A DNA stretch of 64,000 nt from Parazoarcus communis (GTDB lineage: Bacteria > Pseudomonadota > Gammaproteobacteria > Burkholderiales > Rhodocyclaceae): NCBI RefSeq assembly GCF_003111665.1, contig NZ_CP022188.1, positions 992,001-1,056,000 on the forward strand, given 5' to 3'. This document shows, piece by piece, positions 40,874-49,291 of the stretch. A program made the translations under genes and the position numbers. The notes under the pieces are model-generated. The model was not told where the DNA came from. It ran no database searches and worked only from the letters and a program-made list of their open reading frames with translations. The number at the start of each line of letters is the position of its first letter. Positions within the stretch are counted from its first letter, which is position 1.

Positions 40874-43048
40874 ATGGTCATACCGGGAGAACAGCCCTTC
40901 TACGCGAGTATCGCCGGATCGCAACCGGACGCAGACGTCTGCCGCATTCTCGTCGTTGATGACGATGCGTCCTTGCGTCGTACCCTGCCGCTTGTGCTTG
41001 CGCGCGAGGGGCGCGTATTCGACGAGTGCGCCAGCATCTCCGAGGCGGTTGCTGCGCTTGAGCGCGAACACTTCGATCTGATCCTGCTCGACTACCGTCT
41101 GCCCGATGCCACCGGCCTCGATCTGCTCGACTGGCTGACCAATCATGAGCGCGAAGAGGCCGTCATCGTCATCAGTGGCGAAGACGCCATTGATGCTGCC
41201 ATCGGCGCCTTGCGCGGCGGCGCAGACGATTACGTGCGCAAGCCCTATCATGTCGCCCAATTGCAGCGCGCGGTCGACAGCACCCTGCACAAGACCACGC
41301 TGGAACGGGCCAACCGGACCATGAGCCAGCGTCTGCGGGCGTCGGAACGCCTGCATCGCTTCCTGGTCGAGAGCTCGCCCGACATGATCTTCACCCTCGA
41401 CCCCGAGGGCCGCTTCAGCTACATCAACCCGCGCGTGCGCCAGATGCTCGGCTACGAGCGGGCAGCATTGATGCGGCGCCCCTTCTCCACTCTCGTAGTG
41501 GCGGAGGACGTCGACCGCATCAACAGCCTGATGTTTGCGCGCGGCAATACCCCGGGCGAGAGCTTCAACATCGAACTGCGTCTGCGGCGAAATCGCGAAA
41601 CCCTGGTAGAGGGCGGACCGGAAAGCACCACTGTATCGCTCACCGGCATTCCCATGCCCGGCAGCGGCGGTCGCACGTCAAACGGCCTCTACGGCGTGGC
41701 GCGCGACATCTCGGAGCGCAAGCGCGCCGAAGAGATCATCACCTTTCAGGCCTATCACGATCAACTGACCCGCCTGCCCAACCGGGTCCTGTTCAAGGAC
41801 AGGCTGGAGCTTGCGATTGCCCAGGCACAGCGTCGCACCGGCGCGCTGGCGGTGATGTTCATCGACGTCGACCGCTTCAAGCTGGTGAACGACACCTTCG
41901 GCCATGCGGAGGGCGACGCCCTGCTGCGCGGCATCGCTGCCCGCCTGTCGACGACCTTGCGTCGCGGCGACACCCTTGCCCGCCTCGGCGGCGACGAATT
42001 CACCGTCCTGCTTCCCGACATCAACCACCCGGAAGATGCCGAGATCATCGCGCGCAAGATCCTCGATGCGCTGGCACCGCCCTTCCGCCTCGACCACGGC
42101 GACTTCCGGGCCACGGTCAGCATCGGCATTTCGCTCTTCCCGCGCGACGGCGATACCGCTGAAGACCTGACCCGGCACGCCGATATCGCGATGTACCAGG
42201 TGAAGCGCTCGGGCAAGAACGCCTTCCGCTTCTTCGACCCTGAACTCAACGCGCACTACCGCGAACGCATTGCACTCGAAAACGACCTCCGGCTTGCGCT
42301 CGAGCGCTCGGAGTTCGAGCTGTACTACCAGCCCCAGGTCAGCATGAAGGCCGCGCGCGTGGTCGGCATGGAGGCGCTGCTGCGCTGGAATCACCCCACC
42401 CACGGACAGATCGGACCGGCCACTTTCATCCCGGTGGCCGAGGAGATGGGGCTGATCGGCGACATCAGCCACTGGGTGCTCGAAGAGGCCTGCGCACAAC
42501 TGGCACGCTGGCGCGCTGACGGCTTTGAAGACCTGCGCATGTCGCTCAACCTTTCACCGCACGATTTCAGCCGCCCGGACATCGTGGACATGGTGATCGA
42601 GTGCGTGAGCCGCAATCAGTTGCCGCCGGCACAGGTCGAACTCGAGATCACCGAAAGCATGATGATGCAGGACACGGCCGGCGTCGCTGCCAAGGTAAAG
42701 GCGATGCGCGAAGCCGGTCTGAGCGTGGCGATCGATGATTTCGGCACGGGCTACTCGGCGCTGGCCTACCTGCAGAAGTTTCCGGTCAGTACGCTCAAGA
42801 TCGATCGCAGTTTCGTGCGCGACCTCGACGGCCCTTCGACCAATCCGATCATTTCGGCCATCACCGGCATTGCGCGGGGATTCGGGCTCCACCTGATCGC
42901 CGAAGGCGTGGAACATGCCGAACAGGCGGAAACCCTGCGCATCCTCGGTTGCGACGTCATGCAGGGCTATCTGTTTGCCCGCCCAGGCACCGCGGCACAG
43001 GCGAAGGGCTGGCTGGAAGTGGCACCTCAGCCCGATCTTCAGCGCTGA
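40874..43048 (+). CDS. Response regulator with PAS, GGDEF and EAL domains
   Basis: This 724-residue c-di-GMP regulator has a receiver domain (RILVVDDDASLRRT; phospho-acceptor in LILLDYRLPDATG; switch region VRKPYHVA). A PAS domain (FLVESSPDMIFTLDPEGRF) follows. The GGDEF domain has an intact RLGGDEF motif. The EAL domain has intact MEALLRW, NLSPHDF, ITESMM, AIDDFGTGYSAL and GVEH elements. Both diguanylate cyclase and phosphodiesterase activities therefore look possible. It probably receives phosphate from the preceding kinase. A bidirectional terminator follows the stop. Confidence 0.93.
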   Translation: MVIPGEQPFYASIAGSQPDADVCRILVVDDDASLRRTLPLVLAREGRVFDECASISEAVAALEREHFDLILLDYRLPDATGLDLLDWLTNHEREEAVIVISGEDAIDAAIGALRGGADDYVRKPYHVAQLQRAVDSTLHKTTLERANRTMSQRLRASERLHRFLVESSPDMIFTLDPEGRFSYINPRVRQMLGYERAALMRRPFSTLVVAEDVDRINSLMFARGNTPGESFNIELRLRRNRETLVEGGPESTTVSLTGIPMPGSGGRTSNGLYGVARDISERKRAEEIITFQAYHDQLTRLPNRVLFKDRLELAIAQAQRRTGALAVMFIDVDRFKLVNDTFGHAEGDALLRGIAARLSTTLRRGDTLARLGGDEFTVLLPDINHPEDAEIIARKILDALAPPFRLDHGDFRATVSIGISLFPRDGDTAEDLTRHADIAMYQVKRSGKNAFRFFDPELNAHYRERIALENDLRLALERSEFELYYQPQVSMKAARVVGMEALLRWNHPTHGQIGPATFIPVAEEMGLIGDISHWVLEEACAQLARWRADGFEDLRMSLNLSPHDFSRPDIVDMVIECVSRNQLPPAQVELEITESMMMQDTAGVAAKVKAMREAGLSVAIDDFGTGYSALAYLQKFPVSTLKIDRSFVRDLDGPSTNPIISAITGIARGFGLHLIAEGVEHAEQAETLRILGCDVMQGYLFARPGTAAQAKGWLEVAPQPDLQR

Positions 43049-43059
43049 CTCGATACGAA

Positions 43060-43083
43060 AAAAGCCGGCATCAGCCGGCTTTT
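43060..43083. terminator. Bidirectional rho-independent terminator
   Basis: AAAAGCCGGC (43060-43069) and GCCGGCTTTT (43074-43083) are perfectly complementary with a 4-nt loop, and T-runs occur on both strands. It separates the GGDEF-EAL gene from the convergent cytochrome c gene. Confidence 0.9.
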
Positions 43084-43118
43084 GATTGCAGTGGGCGGTA
43101 AGACCGCTCCGGAAACAC

Positions 43119-43427
43119 TTACTTCTGCGACAGAACCCAAGTCACCAGCGTAGCGGCTTCTTCGGCCGACACCTGCGGGTTGGGGGGCATCGGGATCTGA
43201 CCCCAAGCGCCTACACCACCCTTCTGAATCTTGGTCGCGAGCATGGCAGCGGCGTCTTTCTGGCCAGCGTACTTGGCAGCCACGTCCTTGTAAGCCGGAC
43301 CAACCAGTTTCTTGTCGACAGCATGACAGGCCATGCAGTTCTTGGCCTTCGCCAGATCTGCAGAGGCGAATGCCGGAGCGACAGAAAGGAGACCAGCAGC
43401 GACCACAACAGCAACAAGAGCCTTCAT
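43119..43427 (-). CDS. Small periplasmic cytochrome c (c551/c5-like)
   Basis: The 102-residue protein has a signal peptide cleaved after AFA. Its single haem site CMACH is at residues 31-35. [15 protein letters not shown] and a Met ligand in IPMPPNP match the c8/c551 family, which shuttles electrons to terminal oxidases or denitrification enzymes. The ATG is preceded by GAGGAAG. It is isolated: divergent to a 411-bp gene-free stretch and convergent with the GGDEF-EAL gene. Confidence 0.93.
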   Translation of the reverse strand: MKALVAVVVAAGLLSVAPAFASADLAKAKNCMACHAVDKKLVGPAYKDVAAKYAGQKDAAAMLATKIQKGGVGAWGQIPMPPNPQVSAEEAATLVTWVLSQK

Positions 43428-43838
43428 GTTGTCTTCCTCATTATGATGATCTTAAACACCGCAAGATACTAACCCATGGGGCGGGGCTATGCTACCCAAT
43501 AGGTCAGAGACAGAGTACCCGATAGATGCTAGGAACTGTCACTTGGTTCCCCTGGCGGCACTGGCGGATTGTGTTGTCGGCAAGGGGGCGCCATGCGAGG
43601 GCGCACCGCCTTTGGCAGGCTGACGCAAAGCAGGAATGCCGCACCGACACCGCGGTGGGCTGGCCTGTTTCCCCGGTTTTCCCTCATGGTTGCGCACCGT
43701 CATGACCGCGTTGCGCGCGCACGGCAATCTGCCGCACCAGCGCGGACGCGCCGGGCAGCAGACGCCACAGAGGGCGACAGCCCACCATGCGTACAGCGCC
43801 GATCGCCCGCCCGTTGCGGGAGCGCCGTGCGCGTCGCC
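43428..43838. other. 411-bp gene-free region with weak GEMM-like element
   Basis: No convincing coding region is present; short open frames on both strands lack homology-like composition and are probably chance. The first part is moderately AT-rich and may hold the cytochrome c promoter. At 43598-43631 a segment reading AGGGCGCACC, a CCGCC-TTT-GGC-A-GG hairpin and GACGCAAAGC looks superficially like the core of a c-di-GMP-I (GEMM) aptamer, but the loop and outer helices do not fit well and no downstream plus-strand gene is present. Confidence 0.3.
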
Positions 43839-44633
43839 TCAGGCCCCCAGCCCGGCCAGTGCCGCGGCGTGCAATGACGCCGTCGCCGCCGCAACCACGC
43901 GACCATCGGAGTCCACGCCAAGCGGCCGACCCTGCCAGTCGGTGATCACCCCGCCCGCCCCTTCGATCACTGGCACGAGGGCCAGGTAGTCGTAAGGCTG
44001 CAGACCGGCTTCCACCACCAGATCCACATGGCCGCTGGCGAGCAGGCCATAGCAGTAGCTGTCACCACCGAAACGACGCAGGGCCGTCCGCCGGCTCAAG
44101 GCGTCAAAGCGTGCCCAGTCGGCGGGTTCAAAAGCATCTGGCGAGGTCGTGTAGATGCAGGCCGCGCCCAGCTCGGCACACCCGCGCGTGCGGGCCTGCT
44201 GACCGTTGAAGAGCGTCTGTGCACCACCGGCGGCACTCCAGCGCTCGCCTGTGTACGGGATGTCGATGAGCCCGAGCACAGGACGCCCCCGGTGCAGCAG
44301 CGCGATCAATGCTCCCCACAAGGGCGAGCCGGTGATGAAGCTCTTGGTCCCGTCGATGGGGTCGATCACCCACACGTACTCGGCATCCATGTTCTCCCTG
44401 CCCTGCTCCTCTCCGAGGATGCCGTGATCCGGAAAGGTCTCGCCGATCAGCGTGCGCAAGGCGGCTTCCACCTCGCGGTCTGCCACCGTCACCGGACTCT
44501 CGTCGTCCTTGACGAAGACATCGAGCGGGGTGCGAAAGCGTGGCAGGGCGATGCGCCGGGCCTCGTCCGCCAGCCGGTGGGCCAGCGCGACCGCCGTGCT
44601 GAGTAAGGACTCGGGGTTGTCGGTGTAAGGCAT
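43839..44633 (-). CDS. hisN: Inositol monophosphatase-family phosphatase, probable histidinol-phosphatase
   Basis: The 264-residue Mg-dependent phosphatase has the metal-binding motifs ESPVTVADREVE, ILGEEQG, WVIDPIDGTKSFITG and the C-terminal AGLQPYDYLALVPVIEGAGG. The last reads PYDY where inositol phosphatases have WD, which is a feature of the HisN histidinol-phosphatase branch. Substrate assignment is therefore likely but not certain. I start at MPYTDNPE; an in-frame ATG at 44678 would add residues with no family match. Confidence 0.85.
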   Translation of the reverse strand: MPYTDNPESLLSTAVALAHRLADEARRIALPRFRTPLDVFVKDDESPVTVADREVEAALRTLIGETFPDHGILGEEQGRENMDAEYVWVIDPIDGTKSFITGSPLWGALIALLHRGRPVLGLIDIPYTGERWSAAGGAQTLFNGQQARTRGCAELGAACIYTTSPDAFEPADWARFDALSRRTALRRFGGDSYCYGLLASGHVDLVVEAGLQPYDYLALVPVIEGAGGVITDWQGRPLGVDSDGRVVAAATASLHAAALAGLGA

Positions 44634-44762
44634 GATTATTGCTCGGCTCTTGACGTGTAATAGCAAAACTATGCACATTTACCCAAAAATCCACAAGCTT
44701 TCTGATTTGAGCGCGTGGTTCATGCACCACCTTGGTTCATCGCGCACACCCTTTTGGAGAAA
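44634..44762. promoter_or_regulatory. Control region of the binding-protein/eut unit with candidate operators
   Basis: This divergent region holds TTGACG (44650-44655) overlapping a gapped palindrome GTG-TA-ATAG...CTAT-G-CAC (44655-44676). It also holds two direct repeats TGGTTCAT at 44716-44723 and 44733-44740, 17 bp apart, the first inside GTGGT...ACCAC (44715-44730). A DeoR-type regulator is encoded in the downstream operon and would be the candidate binder. No promoter is certain; the binding-site calls are inference. Confidence 0.4.
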
Positions 44763-45782
44763 ATGATGAAATCGTCCCGCTTCGCCCTGCGCCCTCTCGC
44801 CGCCCTTGCAGCCGCCTTCACTGTCGCGGGCGCCGCCCATGCCGGCACCATCGTGGTCTATACCGCGCTCGAGGAAGACGAGATCAAGGAATATGTTGCC
44901 GCTGCCAACAAGGACATGCCCGACCTCGACATCAAGGTCCTGCGCCTGTCCACCGGCGATCTGGGTGCGCGCATCCTGGCCGAGGCCGCCAATCCGCAGC
45001 ATGACGTGATCTGGGGCTGGGCACTGACCAACATGCTCGACCCGCGCGTGCAGGCACTGGTCGAGCCCTACACCGCCAAGGGCGAGGACAAGCTCGCTGC
45101 CGCCAACAAGGCCGCCGACGGCAAGTGGTTCGCCGCCACCGGTTACATGGGTGCGTTCTGCGTGAACACGGAAGTGCTCAAGCGCAAGAACCTGCCCATG
45201 CCCACATCCTGGAAGGACCTGAGCAACCCGATCTACAAGGGCGAGGTGGTCATGCCCAACCCGGTCTCCTCGGGCACGGGCTACCTTCAGATCGCCGCCT
45301 TGCTGCAGTCCAAGGGCGACGAGGCTGGCTGGACCTTTCTGAAGACCCTCGACGGCAACGTCGCCCAGTACATCAAGTCAGGCTCGCGCCCGTGCAAGGC
45401 CGCCCGCGCTGGTGAGTACGCCATCGGAACGTCCCTCGCCTTCGCCGCCATGCAGTCCATCGAGGAAGGCTATCCGCTCAAGATGGTGATCCCCAACGAC
45501 GGTGCCGGCTATGAGCTCGAGGCCACGGCCCTGATGACCGGCTCGAAGAACAAGGCCGATGCCAAGCGCTTCCTCGACTGGACGCTGTCACCCTCGGCCG
45601 CGGCGCTTTACACCAAGTACAAGGCGGTCGTGACCATTCCGGGCACCCCGCAGTCCAAGGCCGCCGCCGCTGCCGGCCTGCCCAAGGATCTGAGCAAGGT
45701 GCTGTACCCGATGGACTTCGCCAAGTCGGCACTGGACCGCGACACCATCCTGAAGACCTGGCAGACCACCATCGGCCGCTGA
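44763..45782 (+). CDS. ABC transporter periplasmic substrate-binding protein (aminoethylphosphonate/ethanolamine type)
   Basis: The 339-residue periplasmic protein has a signal peptide ending AHA. It resembles the Fe/thiamine/2-aminoethylphosphonate cluster of binding proteins (IVVYTALEEDEIKEYV start, DVIWGWALTNMLDPR, NPVSSGTGYLQIAALL, AIGTSLAFAAMQSIEEG). The order binding protein, ATPase, double permease matches the putative aminoethylphosphonate importer type. No phnW/phnX genes follow; eutB and eutC do, so ethanolamine is a plausible substrate. Two ATG codons (44763, 44766) follow a GGAG site. Confidence 0.88.
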   Translation: MMKSSRFALRPLAALAAAFTVAGAAHAGTIVVYTALEEDEIKEYVAAANKDMPDLDIKVLRLSTGDLGARILAEAANPQHDVIWGWALTNMLDPRVQALVEPYTAKGEDKLAAANKAADGKWFAATGYMGAFCVNTEVLKRKNLPMPTSWKDLSNPIYKGEVVMPNPVSSGTGYLQIAALLQSKGDEAGWTFLKTLDGNVAQYIKSGSRPCKAARAGEYAIGTSLAFAAMQSIEEGYPLKMVIPNDGAGYELEATALMTGSKNKADAKRFLDWTLSPSAAALYTKYKAVVTIPGTPQSKAAAAAGLPKDLSKVLYPMDFAKSALDRDTILKTWQTTIGR

Positions 45783-45806
45783 AACAGGACACAACGGGAA
45801 AGCATC

Positions 45807-46814
45807 ATGGCACTGGAAATACGAGACCTGAACAAGAGCTTCGGCGGCGTACCCGCCCTCGAACGTATCAACCTGACGATCGAGGCCTCCGAGTTCGTCT
45901 GCCTGCTCGGCCCCAGCGGCTGCGGCAAGACAACCTTGCTGCGCATCATCGCCGGGCTGCTGGGCGCCGACCGGGGGCGTATCCTGCTCGATGGGCGTGA
46001 CCTGTCGGCGGTGCCCACTCGCGAGCGCGGCTTCGGGATCGTGTTCCAGTCCTACTCCCTGTTTCCAAACCTGACCGTAGCCCAGAACGTGGGTTACGGT
46101 CTGTCCATCCGCCGCACGCCCAAGGCCCAGGTCGAGGCGCGTGTGGCGGAACTGCTGTCGACGGTCAAGCTCTCCGAGTTCGCCGGCCGCTACCCGGGCG
46201 AACTGTCCGGCGGCCAGCAGCAGCGGGTGGCGATTGCCCGCGCACTGGCGGTCAACCCCGCCCTGCTCCTGCTCGACGAGCCGCTCTCGGCTCTGGACGC
46301 GCGGGTGCGCGCCGCCTTGCGCGAGGAGTTGCGCGAGGTTCAGCGCAGCCTGGGCATTCCGACCCTGATGGTGACCCATGACCAGGAAGAGGCCATGGTG
46401 CTCGCAGACAAGGTGGTGTGCATGAACCATGGCCGGATCGAGCAGGTAGGCTCACCGGAGGTGCTCTACCAGCAGCCGAAGACCCGCTTCGTGGCCGAGT
46501 TCATGGGGCAGAGCAATCTGTTGCCGCGCGACTGGCTGCAACAGGTCGAGCCCGCCCTGGCGGCCACCGCACCGACCGAACTGGGTGAAGCCGCACTGGC
46601 CTGCGTGCGCCCCGAAGCCTTGACCGTGACGGCTGCAACCGATGGCCACGCGCGCGTGCTCGATCAGTTGTTCCTGGGCAACTTCAAGCGTCTGCGCCTG
46701 GACTGGCTCGGCCGCACCCTGCTGGCCGAAGTCCCGGCCCACACCCCCCTGCGCCCGGGCGATGCCGCCCGGGTCGCCATCGCACCCCACGCCTGCGCCT
46801 GGATTGCCCCATGA
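45807..46814 (+). CDS. ABC transporter ATP-binding protein
   Basis: The 335-residue ATPase has Walker A GPSGCGKTTLLR, Q-loop FQSYSLFPNLTV, signature LSGGQQQRVAIARAL, Walker B LLLLDEPLSALD and switch His in VTHDQEEAM. The C-terminal third is a TOBE-like domain. This is the long ATPase type of the ferric/thiamine/aminoethylphosphonate importer group. It lies 24 bp after the binding protein gene and overlaps the permease start (ATGA). Confidence 0.92.
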   Translation: MALEIRDLNKSFGGVPALERINLTIEASEFVCLLGPSGCGKTTLLRIIAGLLGADRGRILLDGRDLSAVPTRERGFGIVFQSYSLFPNLTVAQNVGYGLSIRRTPKAQVEARVAELLSTVKLSEFAGRYPGELSGGQQQRVAIARALAVNPALLLLDEPLSALDARVRAALREELREVQRSLGIPTLMVTHDQEEAMVLADKVVCMNHGRIEQVGSPEVLYQQPKTRFVAEFMGQSNLLPRDWLQQVEPALAATAPTELGEAALACVRPEALTVTAATDGHARVLDQLFLGNFKRLRLDWLGRTLLAEVPAHTPLRPGDAARVAIAPHACAWIAP

Positions 46815-48460
46815 GTGCCGCCGCCCAAATCCCCCTGATGCCGGCAGACCGCTGGCTGCTGCGGGTCAGCCTGTGGATCCCCCTGGGTGCGCTGTTGCTG
46901 TTCTTCGCCCTGCCCATGCTCTACATCGGCGCGCGCAGCTTCATGATCGACGGCGGTGGCGTCGGTCTGGGCAACTACCTGGCCCTGCTCGACACCCCTG
47001 GCGTCTGGCGCGCCACACTCAACAGCCTGTGGCTGGGACTCGCCACCACGGTCGTCACCCTGGTGCTGGCCTTCTTCCTCGCCTACGGGCTGGAGCGCAC
47101 CTGCATGGCCGGCAAGCGCTTCGTCGGCCTGTGCCTGAGCCTGCCCATGCTGGCTCCTTCGCTGGTGCTTGGTCTCGGCCTGATCTTCATCCTCGGGCGC
47201 AACGGCATCGTCGGCAAGGTGCTGGACATCCGCCCCGAGATGTATGGCTTCTGGGGCCTGCTGATCGCCGACGTGCTCTACGCCCTGCCCCAGGCGGTGA
47301 TGATCCTGCGCGTCGCCCTGTCCCAGGCCGATGCCCGCCAGTACGAAGCCGCCGAGGTGCTCGGCGCGAGCCCCTGGCGCCAGTTCATGGACCTGACCCT
47401 GCCGGGCATGCGCTACGGCCTGCTCAGCGCCGGCTTGGTGGTTTTCACTATCACGATTACCGACTTCGGTAACGCGGTGGTCATCGGCGGCGACTTTTCG
47501 GTTCTCGCCACCGAGATCTACAACCAGGTCAGCGGTCAGATGCGGTTCGGCATGGGCGCGGTGGTCGGCCTGTTGCTGCTGCTGCCAGCCGCCCTGTCGG
47601 TCTGGATCGAGCGCGTCGCCGCCCGCCGCCAGGCCGGCATTGGCGCCGAGTCGGCCAGTCCGCCTCAGCCGGTGCGCGCGCCCGCGCGCGACGCCGCCTA
47701 CACGGTGATCGGCATCGGCATTGCGGCAAGCATCTTCTTCGTGGTCGCCACGGTGGTGGTCGCCGGCTTCATCCGCCTGTGGCCCTACCGTCTCGACTTC
47801 ACCCTGAAGCATTACGACATCACCGTATCGGGAGGCTACGACAGCCTGTGGACCTCGCTGGCCGTGTCGCTGCTGGCAGCCGCCGCAGGCACCGCGCTCC
47901 TGTTCCTGCTGAGCTTCTCGGTGCGCCGCCTTGGCGGCTGGTCAGCCCGGCTGGTGACCCTGCTCGCTGCCCTGCCGGTGGGGGTTCCGGGGCTGGTGCT
48001 CGGCCTTGGCTACGTGTTCGCCTTCAACGCGCCGGACATGCCGTGGACGGTGTTTTACGGTACCGTGTGGCTGCTCGCCATGTGCAACTTCTACCACTAT
48101 CACACCCAGGGCTACGTCACCATGATGACCGGTCTGCGCAACGTGCCGTCGGCGCTCGAGGACGCAGTGGGCGTGCTCGGCGGCGGCACCATGCGCCTGC
48201 TGCGCGACGTGTATCTGCCCGCGGCGCGCAACACCTTGTGGACCGTTGCGGCCTTCCTCTTCATGCGTTCGATGGTGACGCTCTCGGCGGTGATCTTCCT
48301 GATCACGCCCACGCTGTCGCTGTCGGCGGTGACCGTGATGCGCCTGGATGAAGCCGGCTTCACCTCGCAGGCGGCAGCCTTCTCGTCGCTGATCATGCTG
48401 GTGGTGGGCACCGTATCGCTGGGTCTGCACCTCGCCAACCGCCGCGCCGGCGGCCACTGA
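46811..48460 (+). CDS. Fused double permease of the ABC importer
   Basis: The 549-residue integral membrane protein contains two binding-protein-dependent permease domains in one chain, with about 12 membrane helices. Each has an EAA-like loop: EAAEVLGASPWRQFMDLTLP and LEDAVGVLGGGTMRLLRDVY. A charged linker (about 270-300) joins the halves. It is a single gene where many importers use two. Confidence 0.92.
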   Translation: MSAAAQIPLMPADRWLLRVSLWIPLGALLLFFALPMLYIGARSFMIDGGGVGLGNYLALLDTPGVWRATLNSLWLGLATTVVTLVLAFFLAYGLERTCMAGKRFVGLCLSLPMLAPSLVLGLGLIFILGRNGIVGKVLDIRPEMYGFWGLLIADVLYALPQAVMILRVALSQADARQYEAAEVLGASPWRQFMDLTLPGMRYGLLSAGLVVFTITITDFGNAVVIGGDFSVLATEIYNQVSGQMRFGMGAVVGLLLLLPAALSVWIERVAARRQAGIGAESASPPQPVRAPARDAAYTVIGIGIAASIFFVVATVVVAGFIRLWPYRLDFTLKHYDITVSGGYDSLWTSLAVSLLAAAAGTALLFLLSFSVRRLGGWSARLVTLLAALPVGVPGLVLGLGYVFAFNAPDMPWTVFYGTVWLLAMCNFYHYHTQGYVTMMTGLRNVPSALEDAVGVLGGGTMRLLRDVYLPAARNTLWTVAAFLFMRSMVTLSAVIFLITPTLSLSAVTVMRLDEAGFTSQAAAFSSLIMLVVGTVSLGLHLANRRAGGH

Positions 48461-48479
48461 ACCATCACCCGGACCGATC

Positions 48480-49253
48480 ATGCTTCAGGAAGAACGCTAT
48501 CAACGCATCCGCGCCCTGCTCGCCAGCTTCACCCGCCTGAGCGCTGAGCGCATCGCCAAGGATCTGGGTGTGTCGCGCGAGACCACGCGGCGCGATCTGG
48601 TCGCGCTGGAAGCCCTCGGCGAACTGCGCCGCATCCATGGTGGCGTGGTGCTCAACCAGCCCGAGGCCGAGCCGCCGTTCGAGCGCCGTCTCAAGAGCCA
48701 TCACCGGGAAAAGCGCGCCATTGCCAAGGCCGCGGTGCGCCTGCTCAAGAGCGGTCACACGGTGTTTCTCGACGCCGGCTCCACCACCCTGATCATGACC
48801 GAGGAACTGGTCTCTTTGAGCGGGCTGACCGTCCTCACCAACGGCCTGGAAATCGCCACCCGGATGGCTGCCGCCGGCGGCGCTGAGCGCGGCAATCGGG
48901 TCATCGTGCTCGGCGGTGAGCTGATGCGCGGCGTCCCGGCAACCTGCGGCGCGGCCACCGTGGCCGAGATCGGACGCTACCGCGCCGACCTCGCCCTGCT
49001 CTCGCCGGTGGCGGTGCACCCGTCCGAGGGCGCGAGCGATTTCGATCTGGACGAAGCTGCCGTGGCCCAGGCCATGTGCGATGCCGCAGAGCGCCGGATC
49101 ATCCTCGCCGATCACAGCAAGATCGGCATGCGCAGCCGGCGCTGCTTCTGCCCGGCGAAACGGATCGACGTGCTGGTGACCAATCAGGCCGCCCGAAAGC
49201 ACCCCGAGTTCGCGGGTTTCGCCGACACCGGCATTGAGGTCGTGCTCGCATGA
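48480..49253 (+). CDS. DeoR-family transcriptional regulator
   Basis: The 257-residue regulator has an N-terminal DeoR HTH (RLSAERIAKDLGVSRETTRRDL, with the family's RIHGGVVL) and a C-terminal DeoRC effector domain (FLDAGSTTLIMTEEL, then LADHSKIG). DeoR proteins usually sense phosphorylated sugars. In this place it probably regulates transport and use of the substrate of the adjacent transporter and ethanolamine ammonia-lyase, a role more often played by AraC-type EutR. The gap to the permease stop is 19 bp and to eutB 38 bp. Confidence 0.9.
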   Translation: MLQEERYQRIRALLASFTRLSAERIAKDLGVSRETTRRDLVALEALGELRRIHGGVVLNQPEAEPPFERRLKSHHREKRAIAKAAVRLLKSGHTVFLDAGSTTLIMTEELVSLSGLTVLTNGLEIATRMAAAGGAERGNRVIVLGGELMRGVPATCGAATVAEIGRYRADLALLSPVAVHPSEGASDFDLDEAAVAQAMCDAAERRIILADHSKIGMRSRRCFCPAKRIDVLVTNQAARKHPEFAGFADTGIEVVLA

Positions 49254-49291
49254 GCACGCAACACCCGCCCATGCCCTGACGAGAAACAACC

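Noticed and set aside
43539..43877. Short open frames in the gap upstream of cytochrome c
   Set aside because: Cys/Arg-rich, no ribosome binding site, no family resemblance; one overlaps the convergent hisN.
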